From: JBFFXF01 sp041569895
GTDB lineage: Bacteria > Planctomycetota > UBA8108 > JACQVS01
Length of the DNA stretch: 9,526 bases
Assembly (NCBI GenBank): GCA_041569895.1
Contig: JBFFXF010000276.1
Coordinates: 1 to 9,526, forward strand
Reading direction: 5' to 3'
The notes beneath the pieces are model-generated. The model saw only the letters and a list, made by a program, of their open reading frames with translations, ran no database searches and was not told the DNA's origin. Below, in pieces: positions 1 through 6,756 of this stretch; the stretch's first letter is position 1, and every line of letters starts with the position of its first letter. Made by a program: the position numbers and the translations under genes.

Positions 1-362
1 CGGAGTCCGATGACCGACTCCGATGCCGATGGCCGATACCGACTCCGACTCCGATTCCGATTCCGATGACCGACTCCGATGACCGATTCCGACTCCGACT
101 CCGAGATCCGACTCCGAGATCCGACTCCGAGATCAGAGACAGAGGTCAGAGGTCAGGACTCAGAGACCAGAGACGCAGCCCGTCGATCTGCGTAATCTGC
201 GTTCCCGTCCTCGTCGACCGTCGGCCGCGCCCTGGCTGCGTCGTCGTCGTTCCCTTCACTCCGTCTCCGTTCCTGCTTTCCTCTTCGTCCTCTTTTCCTC
301 ATGGATGCGTTGCAGGGTCTCGCCCGCGCAGTCGAGTAGCCTTCGGGCACGGGACGGGAACG
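1..362 (+). repeat. Mosaic repeat, copy 1 (left end outside window)
   Basis: The stretch is a chain of short tandem arrays with different periods. Positions 1-134 are hexamers of the TCCGAT/TCCGAC/GCCGAT type. About 135-175 is purine-rich (CAGAGAC-like). 185-205 holds two AATCTGCGT-like 9-mers ending in AATCTGCGTTCC (194-205). About 236-300 is a pyrimidine-rich tract. 331-362 is GTCGAGTAGCCTTCGGG followed by GGGCAC/GGGAAC-type units. The same modules recur at 2051-2471 and 7891-8262 on the same strand. Compared with those copies, the left CCCGTN array is missing because the window starts inside the element. It ends 4 bp from the stop codon of the gene at 367-1866. I see no credible gene here: the short open frames are products of the repeats. 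Confidence 0.85.
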
Positions 363-366
363 AAAG

Positions 367-1866
367 TCAGAGTGTCCCCTGCCCCCGGTCGTACGCTTCC
401 ATGTCCCGCAGGTAGAGCGCGTGGGTGGCTCTCAGGGTGTCGGCTCCGAACCGCCAGCGGGGCTTGTCGTCCGTGAAGCTCTTGCAGTGCTCGACGGCGA
501 GCTTGTGCAGGAACTTGAAGAGGTGCCTCGGGACTCGGAGGCGGTCGAGCGAGCCGACGAGGTCGTTGTCGCTCACCGCCTCGTCGAAGAGCGCCCTGAG
601 CGAGAACTCGCCGTCGCCGGAACCCTCCATCCGGCACGCCTTGAGACGGTCGCTGGCGACGTCGTAGAGGGACTCGCCGCTCCACTCGAGGGAGCCGATC
701 ATGTTCTGCTTGTCGAGGCGTGATCGCTCGTAGAACGACTTCTCCTCGCGCTGGATGAAGCGCGAGAGCTCGAGCGGCAGGAGCAGCTTGAGACCGATCC
801 CCGGGTGAGTCAGGAACTTGTTGTCGAGCATCGGCCAGATCAGGTCGCGCATCAGGTCGGCCGACCCGCCGAGGAGGTGAGGCTCGTCCACGCGGTCGAC
901 GACGACCACGAGTCCCTCGTAGCCGAGGTCCCGGATCAGCGTCCGGAACTTGTTGAGCAACTCGTAGCGGTCGACGCTGCGATCCCGTCCCGGGATCGGC
1001 TGGTTGTCGAGGTTGCTCCGGCCGAGCTTCATCAGGCTGTGCCGCAGCGCCGCGGTCTGCAGGTTCACCACCCGCAGCTCGCGCTGGACCTTCCAGCAGA
1101 GCAAGGCGTTCCGCAGCCACCGCCACGCCAGCGGCAGCCACCCCGCGAGGACGATCAGCCACAGCCAGAAGCTGCCGAGCGCCGCGGCGCCCTTCCAGTT
1201 GATGCCGCCGGCGATGGCGCCGATGGTCGTCGCCGCGCCGAGGGCGATGTCCCACTGGGCGAGCCACGTCCCGAACCGGAGCTTGCGCCGCAATCGGTGC
1301 CAGCGCACCTTCGGCGGCAGCGTCGTCGACTGGTCGTAGAACGCCGCCAGGAGCAGCAGGTCCCGCCGGTGCGACTTCGGCATGCGCCTGATTTTCTCCG
1401 GGTCGATCGTGAAGGACGGATCGGGGTCGCGGGCGCCCGGATTGATGATCTCGTCGACCAGCCGCGACACGCCGAGCGACAGGATGGCGTCCATGTGGTC
1501 CCAGAGCCGCCAGCTCGAGAGCCACTGGCTCTTTCGCGTCCACCGCGCCGAGCGCTCGTGGAAGCGCTCCAGGAACGGGTTGAAGTCGTCGTACTCGACG
1601 ACGAAGACGCGCTTGTCGGGGTTGTCGCTGTTGTAGTTCTTGAGGCGATCGACGATCTGGAGGCGGAGCGCCGTCTTGCCGCTGCCCTTCTCGCCGAAGA
1701 CCACCGACGTGGAGGGATGCGCGGGATCGCCGAAGATCTTCGCCCACGCCGGATGGAACGTGTCCCCGATGCAGTGGCGCTTGAAGACCGAGTCGGAATC
1801 GGCGTCCTCTTCCGCGAAGGGGTTGCGGTCGATGCCGTGGTGCAGCAAGAACTCCTGGATCTTCAT
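367..1866 (-). CDS. KAP-like membrane P-loop NTPase (499 aa)
   Basis: This is a predicted ATPase or GTPase of unknown substrate. Walker A is GEKGSGKT (residues 58-65). A Walker B-like strand, GLVVVVDRVDE (318-328), has the acidic pair D327-E328. Between them lie two hydrophobic segments, about 206-222 and 229-249, with a very short connection, so a membrane hairpin is inserted into the NTPase core. That insertion between Walker A and B is the hallmark of the KAP NTPase family, which is why I favour it over a generic AAA or STAND ATPase. The segment LKLLLPLEL (359-367) fits a following core strand. The start is supported by GGAGAG 4 bp upstream. KAP proteins have been linked to membrane-associated complexes and, in some bacteria, to phage defence; nothing here proves either. 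The gene stands alone, between two copies of the mosaic repeat. I am confident it is an NTPase with an internal hairpin, less so of the family name. Confidence 0.78.
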   Translation of the reverse strand: MKIQEFLLHHGIDRNPFAEEDADSDSVFKRHCIGDTFHPAWAKIFGDPAHPSTSVVFGEKGSGKTALRLQIVDRLKNYNSDNPDKRVFVVEYDDFNPFLERFHERSARWTRKSQWLSSWRLWDHMDAILSLGVSRLVDEIINPGARDPDPSFTIDPEKIRRMPKSHRRDLLLLAAFYDQSTTLPPKVRWHRLRRKLRFGTWLAQWDIALGAATTIGAIAGGINWKGAAALGSFWLWLIVLAGWLPLAWRWLRNALLCWKVQRELRVVNLQTAALRHSLMKLGRSNLDNQPIPGRDRSVDRYELLNKFRTLIRDLGYEGLVVVVDRVDEPHLLGGSADLMRDLIWPMLDNKFLTHPGIGLKLLLPLELSRFIQREEKSFYERSRLDKQNMIGSLEWSGESLYDVASDRLKACRMEGSGDGEFSLRALFDEAVSDNDLVGSLDRLRVPRHLFKFLHKLAVEHCKSFTDDKPRWRFGADTLRATHALYLRDMEAYDRGQGTL

Positions 1867-2050
1867 GTCGCTCTCCGTGCAGCCGGGCGTCGACCCGGTC
1901 CGTGGTTTCCGGACGCACCACGACCGCCGTCCGGCGACTCGCGGGGTGTCCTCCGCGTTGCTTTGTTCTTATTTCGGCGGTAAGAGCGGCGATCTGCGGG
2001 GCGATTGGAGGGTCTGATAAGTCGAGAGGAGATGTTCGGAACCACCCGTC
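1867..2050 (-). promoter_or_regulatory. Leader and upstream region of the NTPase gene
   Basis: No gene is visible here. On the minus strand GGAGAG (1871-1876) is a good ribosome binding site, 4 bp before the ATG. Two potential hairpins lie just upstream: CCGGG/CCCGG at 1883-1898 with a 6-nt loop, and CGTGGT/ACCACG at 1901-1922 with a 10-nt loop. A relatively AT-rich patch at about 1960-1985 could hold the promoter, but I cannot point to a convincing -35/-10 pair. The hairpins are perfect but short, and such matches arise often by chance in GC-rich DNA. Confidence 0.35.
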
Positions 2051-2471
2051 GTCCTCGTCCTCGTCCTCGTTCCCGTCCCCGTCCCCGTTCCCGTTCCCGT
2101 TCCCGGGCCCGGTCCCGAAAGCCATCGTCGTCACTCTCGTGTCCAACGTCGGGACCGAGCGCTCGGAGTGCGAGACCGGGACCAGAGACAGAGACCAGAG
2201 ACAGAGACCAGAGACAGAGACCAGAGATCAGAGGACCGAGATCCGATTCCGATTCCGACTCCGACTCCGATTCCGACTCCGAGGACCGAGCCCGATGACC
2301 GACTCCGATGACAGAATGCGAAGCGACGTTCCTCAATCTGCGTAATCTGCGCAACTGCGTAATCTGCGTTCCCGTCCCCTCTTTTCCTTTCCTGCCTTCC
2401 TTGCCCTGCCTTCCTGCCGTCAGAGTGGCGCTCGCGGGGTCGAGCAGCTTTTCGGGAACGGGTACGGGACC
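2051..2471 (+). repeat. Mosaic repeat, copy 2 (complete)
   Basis: Left end 2051-2108: CCTCGT units passing into CCCGTT/CCCGTC hexamers, then the palindrome CCGGGCCCGG (2103-2112). 2164-2173 is CGGAGTGCGA, also present in copy 3. 2181-2232 is a purine-rich 13-bp array. About 2240-2310 holds TCCGAT/TCCGAC hexamers. 2334-2372 is the AATCTGCGT array, ending in AATCTGCGTTCC (2361-2372). 2375-2417 is a pyrimidine tract. 2439-2471 is GTCGAGCAGC followed by GGGAAC/GGGTAC units. The outer arrays are inverted relative to each other, for example CCCGTTCCCG on the left and CGGGAACGGG on the right. Unlike the other copies, the purine block precedes the TCCGAY block. It ends 18 bp from the sulfatase stop codon. 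The 623 bp between the two flanking genes hold nothing else I can support. Confidence 0.87.
2181..2232 (+). repeat. 13-bp tandem repeat ACCAGAGACAGAG
   Basis: There are three perfect copies (2181-2193, 2194-2206, 2207-2219), then a diverged fourth (2220-2232). The 13-bp period is not a multiple of three, which argues against coding use. The purine-rich blocks of the other two mosaic copies use related CAGAGA/GAGGTCAGAG units without this regular period, so this array probably expanded locally. Confidence 0.9.
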
Positions 2472-2489
2472 AAAACCGGGATCCACGAG

Positions 2490-3917
2490 CTAAGCGGATT
2501 TCTTCTTCTTCCGCTGCCGCCTCGGCTTCTCGTCCTTCCACCAGTCCGGGCCGTCGGCGAGGACGGACTTGTCGTGCTCGATGAGGCGTTTCTTGAGGCG
2601 GGCGAAGACGGCGGGATGGCGCTTCGACAGGTCCTCGCTCTCCCTCGGGTCCTCGCGGAGGTTGTAGAGCTCGAAGGTGGAGAGGTCGTCGCTGCCGATG
2701 ATCTTCCAGTCGCCCTCGCGGAGCGCGACGCGGTACTGCCTCGGCGCCAGGTGGTTGCGCCAGTAGAGCGGCTGCGTGCGCTGGACGGGGCGGCCCTCGA
2801 AGAGGGGCAGCAGGCTGGCGCCGTCGATGATGCGATCCGAGGGCTGCTCGACGTCCGCGATGGCGAGCACCGTCGGGAAGATGTCCGACCCGATCACCGG
2901 CGTGTCACTGACCGACCCCGGCGCGATGCGGCCCGGCCACCGGATGAGGCCCGGCACGCGGATGCCGCCCTCGTGCGTGTGCCGCTTGCGTCCCCGCAGG
3001 CCGCCAGTGGATCCGCGCGTGCGGTTGCGCATCGAGTCGGGGTTCTTTCTGTCCCGCACCTCGCCGCTGCCCTCCGGTCCGTTGTCCGAGGTGAAGATCA
3101 CCAGGGTGCTGTCGGCGAGCTCGAGTTCGTCGAGCGCATCGAGCACCATCCCGAAGGCGTGGTCGAGCTGCGTGATGTTGCCGTGGTGCTGGCGGATTCC
3201 CGGATCGTCGATGTGCTCGTAGGGCTTCATGAAGCGCGGCGCCGATTCGATCGGCAGGTGCGGCTCGTGCGTCCACACCGTCAAGAAGAACGGTTTCGAT
3301 CTGTCACGGCGCTCCTTCAGCCAGCGGATCGCCTCCCCCGCGACGAGCACCGCGGAGTAACCCTCGAGGCGGCCGACCGGCTCGCCGTTGCGCACGAAGT
3401 TCGTCGGGTTGGCGTGACTCGGCGCCGCGTTGTTCTGCGTCGCGAACCACCAGTCGTAGCCGTGGTCGGACGGCTGGGGCTGCGTCGACCGATTGAAGTG
3501 GCCGTTGAGATGCCACTTGCCGACGTGGCACGTCGCGTAGCCTTTCTTTCGGAGCAGGGTGGCGAGGGTGATCTCGCTCGAGCGCAGGTGGTACTGCGAT
3601 CCCGACGGGATCCAGCGCCAGACGCCGTTGCGGTACGGCGTCCGCCCGGTGAGGATCGACGAGCGCGACGGGGAGCAGACCGAACACGCCGCGTAGCACT
3701 GGTTCAGACGCAGGCCCTGGGAGGCGAAGCGATCGAGGTTCGGCGTCTTGATCTCGGGGTGGCCGTTGTACCCGGCGTCACCCCAGCCCTGGTCGTCGGT
3801 CAGAAAGATGACGAAGCTCGTTCGCGTCGCCGCCTCCGCGCCCACGGCCCGGTCCGCAAGCACGCAGAGCGCGGCGACCACGGCGAGCGCCGCGAGTGTT
3901 CGTTCCGGTATTGGCAT
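2490..3917 (-). CDS. Secreted formylglycine-dependent sulfatase (arylsulfatase A type)
   Basis: The predicted enzyme hydrolyses sulfate esters, probably on a polysaccharide or glycan, outside the cytoplasm. From the chosen start it has 475 residues, normal for the family. Residues 1-29 form a signal peptide (hydrophobic core about 8-20, probable cleavage after AVGAEA). The metal site starts with D41-D42 (LTDDQGWGD). The formylglycine motif is CSPSR (81-85), with C81 to be converted to formylglycine. GKWHL (133-137), HEPH (217-220) and SDNG (277-280) are the usual active-site blocks, followed by K311 and EGG (316-318). The C-terminus is a lysine/arginine-rich tail (about 464-473). I start at 3917 because it gives the signal peptide and has GAGG 9 bp upstream; an upstream in-frame ATG at 4013 would add a Gly-Thr repeat read from the hexamer array and overlap the CotH gene. 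Substrate is not predictable; similarity to GALNS-type enzymes is an impression. Confidence 0.95.
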   Translation of the reverse strand: MPIPERTLAALAVVAALCVLADRAVGAEAATRTSFVIFLTDDQGWGDAGYNGHPEIKTPNLDRFASQGLRLNQCYAACSVCSPSRSSILTGRTPYRNGVWRWIPSGSQYHLRSSEITLATLLRKKGYATCHVGKWHLNGHFNRSTQPQPSDHGYDWWFATQNNAAPSHANPTNFVRNGEPVGRLEGYSAVLVAGEAIRWLKERRDRSKPFFLTVWTHEPHLPIESAPRFMKPYEHIDDPGIRQHHGNITQLDHAFGMVLDALDELELADSTLVIFTSDNGPEGSGEVRDRKNPDSMRNRTRGSTGGLRGRKRHTHEGGIRVPGLIRWPGRIAPGSVSDTPVIGSDIFPTVLAIADVEQPSDRIIDGASLLPLFEGRPVQRTQPLYWRNHLAPRQYRVALREGDWKIIGSDDLSTFELYNLREDPRESEDLSKRHPAVFARLKKRLIEHDKSVLADGPDWWKDEKPRRQRKKKKSA

Positions 3918-3926
3918 GGCTTTCAA

Positions 3927-3930
3927 CCTC
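3927..3930 (-). promoter_or_regulatory. Ribosome binding site of the sulfatase gene
   Basis: On the minus strand this is GAGG, 9 bp before the ATG at 3917. It directly abuts the hexamer array at 3931-3972 and decides the start: the upstream ATG at 4013 lies inside the preceding gene. Confidence 0.55.
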
Positions 3931-3972
3931 GTTCCCGTACCCGTACCCGTTCCCGTTCCCGTTCCCGTTCCC
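3931..3972 (+). repeat. Lone CCCGTN hexamer array between two genes
   Basis: Seven consecutive hexamers on the plus strand, GTTCCC or GTACCC (order T, A, A, T, T, T, T at the variable base), then degenerate units to about 3982. It matches the left end of the full mosaic repeats but none of the other modules is present. It fills most of the 70 bp between the CotH-type stop codon (3988) and the sulfatase ATG (3917). The minus-strand transcript reads GGGAAC units here, running up to the sulfatase ribosome binding site. Confidence 0.92.
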
Positions 3973-3987
3973 GTCTTCGTCCGAAAC

Positions 3988-6609
3988 TCACCGCGACCGC
4001 GCCACCCCCCCACCCAGACGCGCGAAACACTCGACCATGTTCCTCCGGAAGTACGCGCCGCGGTTGGCGACGAAGTGCCGCACGCGCTCGACGTTGGCGC
4101 GCCAGCGCGCCGGCGAGTGTCCCGGAGCGAACCGGGCGATCTCCTCGGCGATCAGCGGATCGATGCGAGCGCGGTGCCGCTCGACGTGCGCGAGCGCGTT
4201 CGCCGGGGAGAGCGCCGCCTCGAGGTGCCTTTCCGCGCGTTCCTCGAAGAATCGGCGATACTCCTCGTATCCGACGAGCGTGTTGAAGAGGTCGGGGATG
4301 ACGCCGCGGCCCGCCTTGGAGAGCACGAAGCTGAAGAGCTCGTCGTTGTATCCGGGATCGCGCCAGCCGAGCCCCCACTCCGCGTCCCAGCTCAGGAAGA
4401 TCCAGCGTCCGCCCTCGACGCGGGGACGCGCGGCGTACCAGTTGTTGTGAGGCCAGTCGCGGTTTTGCGACCAGATGTTGAGGATCATGTAGTCGGTGAA
4501 GTTCTCCAGGTCGACTCGCCGCGCGATCTCGCGGTACATCTCGCCGGGTGGCTCGCTCGACCGGACCAGGAGGCGCAGCGCGTCCCACTCGTCTCGCGTT
4601 CCGGAGAGCACCTCGTTGCCGGTCTTGATGACGTCCCACTCGAGAAGCTCGACATCCGGCGGTCTCACGTGCGAGTCGAGGAAGTCCTCGTCGAGGCGCT
4701 CGGTGACGTCGAAGAGCCCCTTCGGCTCCATGTTGACGTAGACGAGATACCACGCGCCGCGGCCGGCCGCGCAGCCCATGTCGCGGTGGAGGTCGCGGAT
4801 GACCGCGTCACGGAAGTAGACGGCGTAGTGGCCGCCGCCCCCCGCGAACCGATCGTTGTAGTTCGCCCTGAGGACGAGCTTGTCGAAGGAATCGACCTCG
4901 CCGTCCTCGAAGATGCGGCAGCGCAGCCGATCGTCTCCGTAGAAGCGTCGAAAGTAAGCGCGGTACGATTTCTTGGTCCCGATGCCGCCCCGGCGGCCCC
5001 AGCCACCGTGCAGGCGCAGTCCGAACGCGGTGGACGCCACCAGCGCACCGCCCTCATCGAACACCTCGAGGAACGCCGGCCGCTCCGCGCCGCGTCCACG
5101 CGCCTCGTCGCGCATGTGGACCTGGAGGAAGTGCGAGGGGTCCATCGAGATCGACATCACCGGCGCCGTCGGGGGATCGCCGATGAAATAGCTCGCGGAG
5201 ACCACCGGCGTGACGCGCTCCCCGTCGACGAAGCCGGCGGCACGGAACACCGTGCTTCGCGAGACGCGCGCGCTCGGCGAGAAGCGTCGCGATCGGGCGT
5301 CGGGCGCCGTGCCGTCGGTCGTGTAGCGCACCTCGAGCTCCTCGCCATCGCGCACGCGCGCCGTGACCGTGATCGAGCGAGTCGAGAAGCCGGGTGCCGG
5401 GTCGAATGTCACCTCGCCCGCGATCGGCCGATCGAACGGACGGCCGTTCGGCGCGTTCGGCGTCGGCTGCAGGAAGTACGCCAGACGCCCGATCTCGCCG
5501 GAGACGCGTCCCCACGACCGGTCCGGCATCTGCTCGGGGTACTCGAGACGGTCGAGCACCGCGCCGCTCGAAGCGCTCAGGAGCAGCTGCCCCCCGGCCC
5601 TCGGCGCGCGAAAGCTCACGTGACACACCGGTTGCACCGTGAAGAGCTCGGGAACCAGAGACATGTCGCTGCTCGGCCGGTCGTTGATCCCCGCGATCGC
5701 AAGGACGTTCGTACCGCGACGCAGCGAGGCCAGGTGAGGGGTCAGGTCGAAGAGCTCGGCGGTGCCGGCCTCGCGCTTGGTGACGGCGATGGTCGACGGG
5801 TCAGGGTGGTCGACCGGAGAGTTGACGCTGGCGACGCGCACGCCGTTGAGGTAGGCGACGAAGCCGTCGTCGTAGTCTATCCGCAGCACGAGCTGCGCGA
5901 CCGCGCCCGGATCCTCGATCGAGACCGCGGTGCGAATGAAAACGGCGGTGGTGTCCTGGGGAACGACCGTCGCATCGTCCCCGTCGCCGTATCCGAACCC
6001 GGAGGGGCCGACCGCGAAGCCGCTGTCGTCGAAATCGACGGAGTGCCAGTCTCGACGGTACGCGCCAGCCCCGAGGGATCGCGATGCGATGGTGTAGCGC
6101 CACGGGTCGCCACGACGCACGAGCACCCTTTCGATGCTGGCCCCGAAATCCGCGCGGGAGAGCGCCTCGACCGAGACCGAGGCACGGTCCTTTCCGGAGA
6201 GCCACACCCGCAGAAAGCCACGCGCCGGAACGATCACCGAGGGAAAGAGCCACTTCCGCGGCTCCTCCGGATCGTCGGACAGCGCGCAACCCTTCAGCGT
6301 GACGTCCTCGTCGCACGTGTTGAGCAGCTCGACCCAGTCGGAGGTGTCGCCGTCGTCGTCGACGTCGGTGCGCTGGTTCGAGGCGAGGATCTCGTTCAGG
6401 AGCAGGCAGCCCTCGGGCGCCCGTGCGGGGCGACGTGGCGGACGTCGGACCCGGGTCGTTCGCGGAGGGGACGGGACGGTCACCGGCGGCGGCGCGGCGA
6501 CGCGCTGCCGCTCCCAATCGCGGTGCCTGCGTCGCTCACCGAGCAGGGCGAGCGCGCCGGCGATCGCGACGACGCACACGCCGATAATGGAGAACGTGCC
6601 CCTGGACAT
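3988..6609 (-). CDS. CotH-kinase family protein with lamin-tail and chitobiase-like domains
   Basis: An 873-residue multidomain protein. Residues 7-24 are a membrane segment, followed by an Arg/Pro-rich linker (25-66). A lamin-tail domain begins at 68 (LLLNEILASN, DGDTSDWVEL, WLFP at 120-123). About 160-326 looks like a galactose-binding-like beta domain (GFGYGDGDD, DYDDGFVAYLNGVRV). 330-390 resembles the second half of a lamin-tail domain (DRSWGR, TPNAPNG). 397-477 is a chitobiase/hexosaminidase C-terminal-type domain (VRYTTDGTAPDA). The CotH kinase-like region runs about 484-865: GTKKSYR (544-550), NYNDR (583-587), DVTERLDEDFL with E637, NRDWPHNNWY (716-725) and WDAEWGLG (741-748), whose D742 fits the metal-binding aspartate of the usual WDxDW motif, here with E at the second acid. 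CotH kinases are atypical protein kinases known from spore coats; many homologues in non-sporulating bacteria have no known substrate. The ATG has no obvious ribosome binding site. Likely co-transcribed with the sulfatase. Confidence 0.92.
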   Translation of the reverse strand: MSRGTFSIIGVCVVAIAGALALLGERRRHRDWERQRVAAPPPVTVPSPPRTTRVRRPPRRPARAPEGCLLLNEILASNQRTDVDDDGDTSDWVELLNTCDEDVTLKGCALSDDPEEPRKWLFPSVIVPARGFLRVWLSGKDRASVSVEALSRADFGASIERVLVRRGDPWRYTIASRSLGAGAYRRDWHSVDFDDSGFAVGPSGFGYGDGDDATVVPQDTTAVFIRTAVSIEDPGAVAQLVLRIDYDDGFVAYLNGVRVASVNSPVDHPDPSTIAVTKREAGTAELFDLTPHLASLRRGTNVLAIAGINDRPSSDMSLVPELFTVQPVCHVSFRAPRAGGQLLLSASSGAVLDRLEYPEQMPDRSWGRVSGEIGRLAYFLQPTPNAPNGRPFDRPIAGEVTFDPAPGFSTRSITVTARVRDGEELEVRYTTDGTAPDARSRRFSPSARVSRSTVFRAAGFVDGERVTPVVSASYFIGDPPTAPVMSISMDPSHFLQVHMRDEARGRGAERPAFLEVFDEGGALVASTAFGLRLHGGWGRRGGIGTKKSYRAYFRRFYGDDRLRCRIFEDGEVDSFDKLVLRANYNDRFAGGGGHYAVYFRDAVIRDLHRDMGCAAGRGAWYLVYVNMEPKGLFDVTERLDEDFLDSHVRPPDVELLEWDVIKTGNEVLSGTRDEWDALRLLVRSSEPPGEMYREIARRVDLENFTDYMILNIWSQNRDWPHNNWYAARPRVEGGRWIFLSWDAEWGLGWRDPGYNDELFSFVLSKAGRGVIPDLFNTLVGYEEYRRFFEERAERHLEAALSPANALAHVERHRARIDPLIAEEIARFAPGHSPARWRANVERVRHFVANRGAYFRRNMVECFARLGGGVARSR

Positions 6610-6756
6610 GCCGGCATTGTCGGCGGGCGAGCGGCGCGACGCAAGAAAACGGTCGAGCGGCGCGGAACCTTGACAAAGTCTTCACCGGCCTGCACGATTC
6701 GGGCTCCCGGGCGCACCGCGTCCTCCCTCGACCCATCGTTGTTTCGATTGACGCAG
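6610..6756. promoter_or_regulatory. Divergent intergenic region, CotH-type gene and serC
   Basis: These 147 bp separate two divergently transcribed genes and must hold both promoters unless they lie inside the genes. The best candidate reads toward serC: TTGACA (6670-6675), a 17-bp spacer, then CACGAT (6693-6698), which matches TATAAT at three of six positions. I found no convincing promoter for the minus-strand gene. No mosaic repeat is present here, in contrast to the spacers downstream of genes. Confidence 0.4.

Noticed and set aside
805..1983. 392-codon open frame on the plus strand
   Set aside because: Antisense to the NTPase gene, with biased Arg/Glu/Val composition and no motif.
299..2146. 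615-codon open frame on the minus strand, longer than the NTPase gene it overlaps
   Set aside because: It lies in another frame than the P-loop NTPase, is Arg/Ala/Pro-rich, starts inside the repeat as Gly-Asn/Asp-Glu runs and shows no domain.
1..2471. CRISPR array
   Set aside because: The repeats are contiguous short tandem units of 6, 9 or 13 bp without regularly sized unique spacers, and no cas gene is present.
1863..2541. Small proteins with Ser-Asp, Gly-Thr or Ser-Arg repeats read from the mosaic elements
   Set aside because: All frames on both strands are open across hexamer and 9-bp arrays, the 13-bp array breaks any frame, and there are no ribosome binding sites or domains.
3748..6756. 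Very long open frame on the plus strand continuous with serC (would give a 1366-residue protein)
   Set aside because: The part before 6757 is antisense to the sulfatase and CotH-type genes, whose family motifs are clear, and it is Arg/Val/Glu-rich as expected for a GC-rich shadow frame. Only the part from 6757 has SerC motifs.
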